From CAYREX01 sp964423505 (GTDB lineage Bacteria > Fermentibacterota > Fermentibacteria > Fermentibacterales > JCC-6): 64,000 bases of DNA. Below are positions 1 through 8,500 of the stretch, piece by piece. Where the stretch lies: assembly GCA_964423505.1 (NCBI GenBank), contig CAYREX010000007.1:1-64000 (forward strand). The letters are read 5' to 3'. A program made the translations under genes and the position numbers. The notes below the pieces were generated by a model. That model had not been told where the DNA came from and did not search any database. It saw only the letters and a program-made list of their open reading frames with translations. The number at the start of each line of letters is the position of its first letter. The first letter of the stretch is position 1.

Positions 1-19
1 TAGTGCGCGGATCTGGGTG

Positions 20-285
20 TCCACTAAGAAGCACTATGCGGTGTCCTCTGACAGTAGAGCCTGACCGTCATCGGGTCGTGCTCCGAGAGGATGTCCCTGA
101 CAAGGACGAAGTTGCCCAGGCTCTTTCCCATCTTCCGCCCGTCTACGGTGACCATGTTGTTGTGCAGCCAGAACCTGGTGAACGGCCTGCCGGTGGCCGC
201 CTCGCTCTGCGCTACTTCGGACTCGTGGTGCGGGAAGATGTTCTCCAGGCCTCCTCCTGTACGCATGGAAGTAGAGTCCGCCCGA
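20..285 (-). pseudogene. cysS: decayed internal fragment of cysS
   Basis: Minus-strand translation matches the catalytic-core middle of cysteinyl-tRNA synthetase: GGLENIFPHHESE (zinc-site region) followed by WLHNNMVTVDGRKMGKSLGN with the KMSKS-type loop. Similarity starts near a broken GDTLDIHA equivalent and degrades after VRLY, where in-frame sense is lost and a stop follows. It corresponds to roughly positions 15,050-15,240 of the complete cysS but is only about 70% identical, so it is a divergent allele rather than a fresh copy. Its GC (about 62% over 121-240, hand count) is close to the chromosomal part of the window and far above the matching stretch of the complete gene (46%). It is non-functional. 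More of it may lie left of the window. Confidence 0.85.
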
Positions 286-475
286 GTCTGTAGGGGAGCT
301 GTGTATTCGGACGGGTTTGTCAGGAGGTCGTGGTTTGGGAGGGCACTCGTCGACCGGATACGATGTGTCCGATATCCTGCGATACGGTGCTTGATCAGAG
401 GTGATTCGCTCCTCGGAGGGTTCCTCAAGTGAGCAAGTATGGAGGGAGCAGAATCCTGTTTCTTTGGCGACAGCA

Positions 476-1741
476 TCAAGTCCTTTCCTGCTGGCGAGAT
501 AGGCTTACCCCACCAATGAGTTTCGCTAACTCACGCATCGGTTGAGCAGGATTCCCAGTATCCGTTCCATGGAGCCCAATGCGGAGTAGAAGGTAGTAGA
601 CTAGATCGGTTTCCTTGATCCTGCAATGTGAAGTTCGACCATCGCATGTAATGTCAAGACGCCAGTAGCGTTTATCGTCCTTGGTTGTGCAGAGCACACA
701 GTGAAGCGATGCTCCTATTCCAACCAGTTTGAAGTCAGGATGGAAATTGTAGAGCACATCTATGTAGCGCTTCTCTAAACGGCGGACAAGATCGATCTGC
801 TTGGGATCAGTGATCGTTCCAGGCCTGGCTTCCTCTTTCAACTTCAGGATCGGATAAATCGAATCGAACGACTTCGTCGGTAGAATCCTCAACTGGTTAT
901 GAATCCAGAACTGGGAAGACACACCGCGTTTCCGAATCCCAAGGCAATCCGAAACGGACTGAATTAAATCGCAAACCTCGGAAAGGCAGACAGCCTGACC
1001 GTTGTTCATGTTGATGGGGATACGTTGGAGATCGTACTCCATAGAATGGTGCTCGGAGTTCCACTCAAGCTGCTCCCAGTTCACTCCCCTCTTCCCAGAG
1101 ATTCGCCTCAGGTCGGAGCCCACGCTCATGAATATCAGGTTGATGTACTCAACCACGCTCCTGATAGACCTTGCAGCATGTTGTGGCATTACTAGACTGG
1201 GAAGGTTGGGATGTACCGAGTAACCTCTTAGATTCGGCAGCACTCTCGCTAGCACCTTTCCCCTGCCCTTCCCGATATCCTGAATACTCCTTGTCTCATC
1301 GGACAGATCCATATCCCTGATCTGCTCCAAGAGCTGCATGTGTTCAATGTGTTTCTTGTACATCCGTAGCACCTGCTGGGTCTTCGTCATGTCCAGGGAA
1401 CCGTCGGATAGGGCTCGCTTGAAGAGCTTGCCTAAGGAGAGGTCAAACTCCCCTGCCTGGTACCAGTACCGTTTCCGGAGCGCTAGTTCAAGTGCCAGCA
1501 CCGAGTGCATGTCTGCGATTGTGAACAAGGGGTAGTAGAAGTACCCACGAAGAAAGACCTCCAGCACCCGTTGCAGGTATCTCTCCGCATCCGGATGGAC
1601 GAATGGGCTGATCTCGATAGACTCGATCAGCCCTGTGAGCCTATCGAAGTAATCCTTTGGAGTCGATTCGGTCCTCGAATCCTCCGGATACAGCCTAAGA
1701 TCGGGGTGATGTAGCTCCTCGAATCTTGGTAACCTAGGCAT
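476..1741 (-). CDS. uncharacterised HEPN-like protein (candidate RNase)
   Basis: A 421-residue protein that I cannot assign to a named family. Residues 70-95 (YFYYPLFTIADMHSVLALELALRKRYW) read like the helical core of HEPN-type proteins, and R172-x4-H177 (LRGYSVHPN) fits the R-x(4-6)-H catalytic motif of HEPN ribonucleases, followed by a helix ending EYIN near 198-201. The C-terminal 200 residues are unrecognised. It is divergently transcribed from the small gene at 1926, with about 185 bp between them, at the outer edge of a restriction-modification island. A role as a defence effector or toxin is inferred from the motif and location; there is no direct evidence of activity. Confidence 0.6.
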   Translation of the reverse strand: MPRLPRFEELHHPDLRLYPEDSRTESTPKDYFDRLTGLIESIEISPFVHPDAERYLQRVLEVFLRGYFYYPLFTIADMHSVLALELALRKRYWYQAGEFDLSLGKLFKRALSDGSLDMTKTQQVLRMYKKHIEHMQLLEQIRDMDLSDETRSIQDIGKGRGKVLARVLPNLRGYSVHPNLPSLVMPQHAARSIRSVVEYINLIFMSVGSDLRRISGKRGVNWEQLEWNSEHHSMEYDLQRIPINMNNGQAVCLSEVCDLIQSVSDCLGIRKRGVSSQFWIHNQLRILPTKSFDSIYPILKLKEEARPGTITDPKQIDLVRRLEKRYIDVLYNFHPDFKLVGIGASLHCVLCTTKDDKRYWRLDITCDGRTSHCRIKETDLVYYLLLRIGLHGTDTGNPAQPMRELAKLIGGVSLSRQQERT

Positions 1742-1833
1742 GTGGCTACCCTCTCATACGATTCACCCCATGAGCCTTGGGGCCGCACTCTCTCCATTCA
1801 ATGCGATGGTCGGCACACAGCCAAGTCGAAGAC

Positions 1834-1896
1834 TTGACAGTGTAGAGCATATGACTATAGTACCACTGTTGTGTACTGCTGGTACTACTCACAACA
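1834..1896 (+). promoter_or_regulatory. promoter with two interleaved inverted repeats upstream of the small HTH-type gene
   Basis: TTGACA (1834-1839), a 16 bp spacer and TATAGT (1856-1861) form a good sigma-70-type promoter reading right. Over it lie TAGTACCA (1858-1865) with its inverted copy TGGTACTA (1880-1887), and TGTTGTG (1867-1873) with CACAACA (1890-1896). The two pairs interleave. The first arm overlaps the -10 box, so these fit protein operators better than an RNA fold. Likely autoregulation by the protein at 1926 is inference. Confidence 0.6.
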
Positions 1897-1925
1897 CACA
1901 CCTTTCCCATCTAGAGGAGGCAGAG

Positions 1926-2300
1926 ATGAAAGTAAGCATCGAGTTCGACCTGGGCAATCTGGAGGAGCGGGAGCTTCTCGAGCACGTCCTGGACTCCAGG
2001 AACGCACGCGGTATCAGTCGGTCGTTTATACGGGATCTTAAGAGGACGAAGTCCGGGAAGGTAGCCATGGAGGCTGCCAAGGTCTTCAATCCTGATCAGG
2101 AGTTCACCATCGAAGAGCTCGCAAATGTCATGAAAGCGAGCCAGGACGAGGTCAGAAGCTGGCTCAGGCACCTTGGACGCACAGAGAAGCGGTACAGCAG
2201 CAAAGTTTTTAAGATCCGCTGGGATGTTGGAGAATCCTGCAACTACTACCACCTCTCTCCCGAAATGCATACCCTGCTTGTGCAAGATACCGACGGATAG
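1926..2300 (+). CDS. small helix-turn-helix-like protein, probable regulator or partner of the divergent gene
   Basis: A 124-residue protein starting at ATG 1926, eight bases after the GAGGAGG run; an upstream in-frame extension to 1740 has no such site and overlaps the promoter. Residues 55-95 (FTIEELANVMKASQDEVRSWLRHLGR) look like a winged-helix or HTH segment, followed by a basic stretch and a KVFKIRWD beta strand. It is the only rightward gene in the island and sits back to back with the HEPN-like gene. Its promoter carries inverted repeats, which fits an autoregulator or antitoxin-like partner. The exact family is unknown. Confidence 0.65.
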   Translation: MKVSIEFDLGNLEERELLEHVLDSRNARGISRSFIRDLKRTKSGKVAMEAAKVFNPDQEFTIEELANVMKASQDEVRSWLRHLGRTEKRYSSKVFKIRWDVGESCNYYHLSPEMHTLLVQDTDG

Positions 2301-2372
2301 CTGAGGATTCAGTTCAACCCCCACGTATATGGGCCGAGTGCGTCTCAGCTACTTCCAGTCAGTCTAGCGAAT

Positions 2373-2675
2373 CTAGCGATGCATCTCGGCCCATCTCTCC
2401 CATCCGGGGATGTGGAGAGACATCAGGCTTCTGAAGAGTCTGCCGTGGTTCGGCACCCTGAGATGGACCAGCTCATGGACGATCACATACTGCTGGAACT
2501 CGTATGGCTCTTCAAGAAGGTCTTCATCGAAGGTGATCCACTGCTTCGGAGAGCATGAAGCCCATTTCCTCTTCATCCTCTGGATCCGGATCTGTGCCGG
2601 CTCCACATCCAGGCGTTGAGCCCAGACCCGCACCTCCAACTTGAAGGACTCTCTTAGCCTTGTGCTCTCGGTCAA
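2373..2675 (-). CDS. DUF45/YgjP-type M48-like metallopeptidase
   Basis: A 100-residue protein with the zinc-protease signature HELVHLRVPNHGRLF (HExxH at about residues 67-71) and the upstream WASCSPKQWITFDEDL segment typical of YgjP/DUF45 proteins. It is shorter than free-standing YgjP (about 170-240 residues), which is usual for copies found beside type I restriction genes. Its ATG overlaps the hsdR stop by ATGA, so it is the last gene of the hsd operon. The function in restriction systems is not established; processing or turnover of HsdR is one possibility. Confidence 0.85.
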   Translation of the reverse strand: MTESTRLRESFKLEVRVWAQRLDVEPAQIRIQRMKRKWASCSPKQWITFDEDLLEEPYEFQQYVIVHELVHLRVPNHGRLFRSLMSLHIPGWERWAEMHR

Positions 2676-5587
2676 GCCTTCTCCCCCGACTGGAGTAACT
2701 TCCTGACAACCCGGATCATCTTGTCCTTCCCCACAACGGGAAGCAGGGCACGATACAGCTCTGCTTTCAATTCCCTCATCTCGGCTGCGTTCTCACGATG
2801 ATACGGAAACCGTTCAAAGACATCCCGAAGTGCTGATGCTGTTTTCTCGGGTTGGGGCACGCCATCGCTCCTTAGCAGCCAGTAGAGAGAAAACGTCGTC
2901 TGATCTACACCCATTTCCCTCTGGATACGTTGGGCCTCGACGATCTCTTCTGCCAGTTCAAGGAGCTGGGCCAGGGCTTCCTCCGTAGTCTCCTGCCTGC
3001 GCTCATACGCATCCATGATGGACTCCGCGCGTTCACCGATCGGCCTCAGATGCGGTAGGCTTCCTTCATCCTCAGATACCGTGCGCTCGATGCTCTTCAC
3101 CAGGTTGACGATCCTGGTATTCTCAGCCTGGTCAGTCGCCTTGATCGCATCGAGGGTATCCTGGTCAATCCTCACCACCTGCAGAGTACCCTCGAGACCG
3201 TAACTCTCTACCCTCTCGCGTACGAGCATCTCCGTCTTCCTGGCTATCTCCCCGTAATGCGTGTACTTCCTCTCGAAACTACTTCGTAAGATCTTGTGCA
3301 GCATCGATAGGCAACCGAAATCCTCGATGAATTCCCTCAGATCCGGAGAAGGCGAGAGAATCTCATAGAAACCCTCGAGACGTCGGTACAGCTCGAAGAA
3401 GCTCCGCCTTCTATCGGGATCCGAGAACACATCCAGTATCCTCTCGATGGCCTTGTCGTCAGATGGTCCACGACACAGCTCTAGATACTCCTGAGCCGGA
3501 CCGGCCATCGTCTCCCGGAATGCTTCCAGCATCAGGTCCAGGTCCTCGATCACACCGGTAACCACATCAGAGTCAAACGCTAGAGCTTTCTCCAGCTTCT
3601 CGAAGATCCCTACGAAATCAAGTACGAGACCGCACGGCTTCCTCGAATGCGCTCCCCGTTCATAAGGGCGGTTCACCCTCGCGATTGCCTGCAGAAGTAC
3701 ATGATCTCTCATGGGTTTGTCCAGGTACATGGCGTAGAGGATCGGAGCATCGAAGCCTGTAAGAAGCTTGTCCGTGACGATCAGGATCTTCGGGAGTCCA
3801 TCGGGTCTCCGGAACTGCTTGCGAGCAAGACGTTCTCCATCCGACATCACCTGATGCCGATGAACCAGCGGCAGCCTCTCGCTGTCATTCAGTGAGGAGG
3901 AGTAGATGGGAAGCGAGTATTCGGACGGAAGCACCCGATCAAGGGCTTCCTTGTACAGGGCACAGGCCTCCCGGTCAACTGCGACAAGCAGAGCCTTGTA
4001 ACCCATCGGCTCAACGTTGTTCTGGTAATGCTCCGCCACGAATGCAGCAACCTTGTCGATTCGATCGTTCGCCTTGAGAAAGGTTTTCAACCTCATGGCC
4101 CGATCCAGGATCCGATTAAGATCCTCCACGTCACTGATGCCCTCGGCCTGAGCGAGATCCAGAAACTCCTCCTCCAGCTGCTCTCGCGGCACGCGGATCT
4201 CGCCAGGGGCAAGGGTGTACTTCAGGGGGACGGTAGTACCGTCGGCTATGGACTCAGCTATCGAATACTTGTCGAGATATCCCCGATCATCCTCCCTGCC
4301 GAAGGTCTTGAACGTTCCCTTTCCATAAGCAGTCCTGTCGATCGGCGTACCTGTGAATCCGATGAGGGTCGCATTGGGGAGGGCACCGAACAGGTAATTG
4401 CCCAGGTCCCCTCCGGTCGTCCTGTGGGCCTCGTCCACCAGCACGAAGATGTTCTCACGGGCATTGATGTCCTTCCGAACTCCGTCGAACTTGTGGATCA
4501 TCGATATCACAAGACCTCTGAAGTCCGAATCCAGGAGTTCCCGCAACCGAGCCTTGCTGGTTGCATGCTCTATGGGAATCCCGATTCCTCCTCCCTCACC
4601 CAGAAGACGATCGACCCACCCGGAGAGCTGTCCCTCGAGCTCGTTCCTGTCGATCATCAGGATCACGGTCGCCCGACCGAACGTATCCGTACCCTGCAGG
4701 ATGAGTCTTGCGGCAGAGATCATCGTGAATGTTTTACCGGATCCCTGCGTATGCCACACAAGCCCCGTCCTTAGACGATCATCGGCACACCGCCCCAGTA
4801 TCTTCCCTACTGCACGGGTCTGGTGCTGCCGGAGGACAGCCTTCTGCAGCTCGTCCTCCTTGTAGAAGAACAGGATCCACTCCCCGAGCATCTCAAGAAA
4901 TCGCTCTGGATCGAAGAAGGCCTTCACCTTCTCCTCGAAGTTGTCGTCTTCCTCGGTCCGCCAGTTGAAGAGGTTCTTGCGATCCAGGTTCCAGGTTACT
5001 CCATAGAAGAAATCAACCAGGTGCGTGACATCGAACACCTGCGGCATGGTCATCATCTCGGGCGTCTCGCTGTGATATCTCCGGATCTGAACGAACCCCT
5101 CCTCGATGCCGTGCCGCCGTAGTGGACTCTTGGTCTCGACAACTGCGACGGGTAACCCGTTGATCAGGAACATCACATCCGCACGATTGGTCTCCTGACC
5201 ATTCGTGTACTGCCACTCGTCCGTTACATGGAAGACATTTCTGTCCGGATGCTGAAAATCGATGACCCTGACATTCCGCTCACGTCGCTCAGCAGAATCG
5301 AATACGGTCTGCTCACCCCGAAGCCATGACAGGATCTCGCGATTGCCCTCGATAGTACTGGGCACTGACTCGATCCGATGTACAACCGCTCTGGCATTCT
5401 CTGGAGAGATCAAGCCAGGATTCAGTTCAATCAGCTTCTCTTCCAGAATCCTGTCGAAGTACGTACCGCCCTCTCCTCTTCGGAGCGACACCGCTTCAGC
5501 AGATTGGATGAGGTGCCAGCCAAGTTGTTCAGCATAGCGTTTCAGGGGACACTGGACTGAAGCACTCTCGGTCAAGCTGAGGGTCAT
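2672..5587 (-). CDS. hsdR: type I restriction enzyme endonuclease (translocase) subunit
   Basis: 971 residues. The N-terminal PD-(D/E)XK nuclease shows D137, E151 and K153 (VVETKSP). The SF2 translocase has Walker A TQGSGKT at about 280-286, DEAH in VLVDEAHRTTGG, a TGTP motif, and a motif VI segment LLQAIARVNRPY. The helical C-terminal domain binds the methylase core. The start is set at ATG 5587, preceded by GAGAGGT, one base after the stop of the STAND gene; the in-frame extension upstream overlaps that gene and lacks a better site. It cuts unmodified DNA after translocation, with HsdM and HsdS encoded in the same operon. All catalytic motifs are intact. Confidence 0.95.
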   Translation of the reverse strand: MTLSLTESASVQCPLKRYAEQLGWHLIQSAEAVSLRRGEGGTYFDRILEEKLIELNPGLISPENARAVVHRIESVPSTIEGNREILSWLRGEQTVFDSAERRERNVRVIDFQHPDRNVFHVTDEWQYTNGQETNRADVMFLINGLPVAVVETKSPLRRHGIEEGFVQIRRYHSETPEMMTMPQVFDVTHLVDFFYGVTWNLDRKNLFNWRTEEDDNFEEKVKAFFDPERFLEMLGEWILFFYKEDELQKAVLRQHQTRAVGKILGRCADDRLRTGLVWHTQGSGKTFTMISAARLILQGTDTFGRATVILMIDRNELEGQLSGWVDRLLGEGGGIGIPIEHATSKARLRELLDSDFRGLVISMIHKFDGVRKDINARENIFVLVDEAHRTTGGDLGNYLFGALPNATLIGFTGTPIDRTAYGKGTFKTFGREDDRGYLDKYSIAESIADGTTVPLKYTLAPGEIRVPREQLEEEFLDLAQAEGISDVEDLNRILDRAMRLKTFLKANDRIDKVAAFVAEHYQNNVEPMGYKALLVAVDREACALYKEALDRVLPSEYSLPIYSSSLNDSERLPLVHRHQVMSDGERLARKQFRRPDGLPKILIVTDKLLTGFDAPILYAMYLDKPMRDHVLLQAIARVNRPYERGAHSRKPCGLVLDFVGIFEKLEKALAFDSDVVTGVIEDLDLMLEAFRETMAGPAQEYLELCRGPSDDKAIERILDVFSDPDRRRSFFELYRRLEGFYEILSPSPDLREFIEDFGCLSMLHKILRSSFERKYTHYGEIARKTEMLVRERVESYGLEGTLQVVRIDQDTLDAIKATDQAENTRIVNLVKSIERTVSEDEGSLPHLRPIGERAESIMDAYERRQETTEEALAQLLELAEEIVEAQRIQREMGVDQTTFSLYWLLRSDGVPQPEKTASALRDVFERFPYHRENAAEMRELKAELYRALLPVVGKDKMIRVVRKLLQSGEKA

Positions 5588-5588
5588 G

Positions 5589-8500
5589 CTACCTCTCGTA
5601 CTTCTCAAGCTCCCTGTCAATCTCCAGCACACCTAAGAGGATGAGTCTATCGATCAGACCCAGACAGCGCTCTCGATATACGTCATCCTTGCTGTCCTGG
5701 TATGCTCGGAGCACCAGGTCGGAAATCTGTCTAGCGTGGTAATGCCAATGGGAATTGCCTTGGGAATCGCCTGCATGTGCTTCTATCATAACCTCGGCCA
5801 ACAGGATGCACTCCTCCGCTAGCTCTGCCGTAGACTTCTCCATCGGCCAGATGAGGTCATTGAGGCTCTCCTCGAAAGCTCTACTGCTCAGGAAAGAACG
5901 AATCAGCCCACGGCATGATCTGAGATCAGCTCCCTTCGCATTCCGGAAACAGGAAGCAGCCTCATTACGTACTTCCTTCTCATCATCGTTGAAGAACAGA
6001 GTAAGCAATTCCATAACTACTTCCTGTGCTTCTTCATTGAACAGGTTCGCCGCAGCAACAACCGCCACACCAATACGTGAAGCCTTGTCCCCGGCCAGGC
6101 ATCTCTCCAACATAGGCTGTATCGTTTCATCTCTGAGCCGGGAAAGACACACGTGTCGTGCACCAGCTTGGCGGACAGCCGCATAACTTGATTCAAGCAT
6201 GCGTTCCAGAACAGGCTTCAGAAGGGCTAGATGTCCAACACATGCGAAGTAGAGGAACCGATCCACTAAGTGAGTCGCGAGCAACGCATCATCATCCACA
6301 TCTATTAATGTGAGAAACAGCTCTACGGCCTTCTCATCATCGATGGTGAACACCCCAAGAACGCCGTTTGCTGCGGTGCTGCGTACAGCCAGTGATGGAT
6401 CGCTGACCGCTCGCTCTACATATGGATACAGAGCGGCCATCCTCTCAGGATGGTCGTGCAATAGGTTTCCGAGCGCGTCTGCCGCAGCACCCCGAGTTGT
6501 GTTGATTGCAGTAGTAATCAGGTTCGATGGACGATTCTCTTCCGATCCATCCCCCCAGACCAAGTCATCACCAATTGGCTCTTTAGCTTCTGTTGCCAGT
6601 TCACCAGCGATCTCCAGAATGTCATCTGGAAGTTCGTTATCTCTCATCACGGCAATAGGCTCAATCATCCACCTACCTGCCGGATGCCCTTCCAGATAAT
6701 GAAAGTGTCTGAGAACCGAGTAGATCAGCTCCTCATCAATGTCAGAGCCTTTCAGACCCCTCAGAATTGCATAGAAGTAGTACGGATGCTCTCCTGCCAT
6801 TCTCAAAGCCAGACGGGCAAAGCGTTCCGGATCCCTCTTTGTCTCATTCTCAAGAATACCCGACAGCTGATGCGCCCCGCCCAATAGGAAGCCCCTTGAA
6901 GCTCTGGTTGTGCTCCCATCTTCAGTATTGTAGACGGCCATGGCCTTAAGCCAGTGATCGTCCTTCATCTTCGAAGCTGATTCCTCATCAATGGGAGAAC
7001 CAACTACGCCACCCCTGGAATGGACTGGGGGTTCAACGACTCGCTCGAGCTTTCTATTCACCTCGAGGATTCTAGTCTCCACAATCTTAGACCTTCTCGA
7101 GGGGTCGAGGGCGGATAGGCATACAAACTGCCAGTAACCTCTTGACCTGTATCCATCCTTTGTACGCTCGCGCTTTGGAGAATAGTCTAAGAGGTTCATT
7201 TCCAATGTGTTGTACTTGGCTGGGGAGCATGTACTGCTGATGTGCTCTATGAGTTCTCTTGCAGCCCAGTACTGGAAGTCGCCACCTCCCGCAGAAGACC
7301 ACCCTGCCTTAAGTCTCTGTGGATTCTCAGATATGTAATCCACTGCGTAATCTGAGAAGGCAGGAGGTGCTGCAGACAGAGCTCTAACAATCAGGAAATT
7401 AACACTAGCATAGTCTCCATAGTCTCGGAGTAGACCAAGGATTCGACTGAAATCGGATTGTCCTAGCGAGGCACACTTACATAGTGCTGATTCAAGCGCA
7501 CTGTAGAAGGCTCGTTCCATGTCATACAGGTGCTCCCGATACATCGGGAAGGACCAGATCGGATCAAGCCACAACTCGCCATCTTTTTCTCTTGAAGAGC
7601 TGCGGACAAGCTCGAGGAAGAAGGGGAGTGTCGCTTCAAGAAAGGCAAGAGGCTCTGCCTTGGCGGTGTCCAGGATAATGGGGATTCCCCCGGTATTGCT
7701 TCCTTCCATGAACCGCCTGGAAGGGTGATCTAGATCCAATCTGGCAAGAGTCCGTTCAAGGAACAGCTGAATAGCCTCAACCGCCCAGAGAGGTTGATGC
7801 TTCGGAAGATCATTCAAGAAAGCCCAGTAGTCAGGGTTGCCGACCTCCTCAACTAGTCCTTCCCTAGCCATCTGGATGAAAAGGTCGAACGCCTCTCGTG
7901 AAGTATGCATGTGTCGCCAGAGCGTATACAGAATGTCCTTGTTCCACTTCATCGACTGACCGATATGGGGTTTCAGATAACCAAGGCATTCAACCGGATA
8001 CTCATTCAGATTCACATCGATGATGCGAAGAGCACATCCTTGTGGTGTTGGATCGTCCGATTCTAGCCACCTGCTGAGGATTCGATCTTCATGTATGGAT
8101 GGGAACAATGAGGTGCATGATACCAGTGCTGCATAGGTAATCCTAGCCATTGCAGGTTCACTCTCAGTGATGAAGTCCCGAAGCAGCTTCCATAGCCCAT
8201 CGCATGGTTCATCCAGTCTCCCAAGGGTGTCCAGAGCGCTCTTCTTCAGGTGTGGTCGAATCTCAGGATCATGCAGTATTGCTCCTAGGACTACTCGGAA
8301 TCTCTCGGGATCAATGCTATGAAGATGAAGAAGCACCTGGCGGAGAGGTGCCCGTGTGAACAGATGCTGATCCTGAGACTTCAGGAACTTAATCAGATCC
8401 TTCCTCTTAGCCACGAATCTTGCAGCAAACAGATAATCGAAGAAGCCTTCATGGAAGAATCTGAGTTTTCTATCCTGGTTTGTGAGAACCCCTTCGGAAA

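Noticed and set aside
24..479. An intact small gene over the left cysS-like segment
   Set aside because: The frame joins unrelated sequence to a degraded cysS core and lacks a start or the ends of the enzyme.
1858..1896. An RNA pseudoknot formed by the interleaved inverted repeats
   Set aside because: The first arm lies in the -10 box and would not be transcribed from this promoter, so a DNA operator is the better reading.
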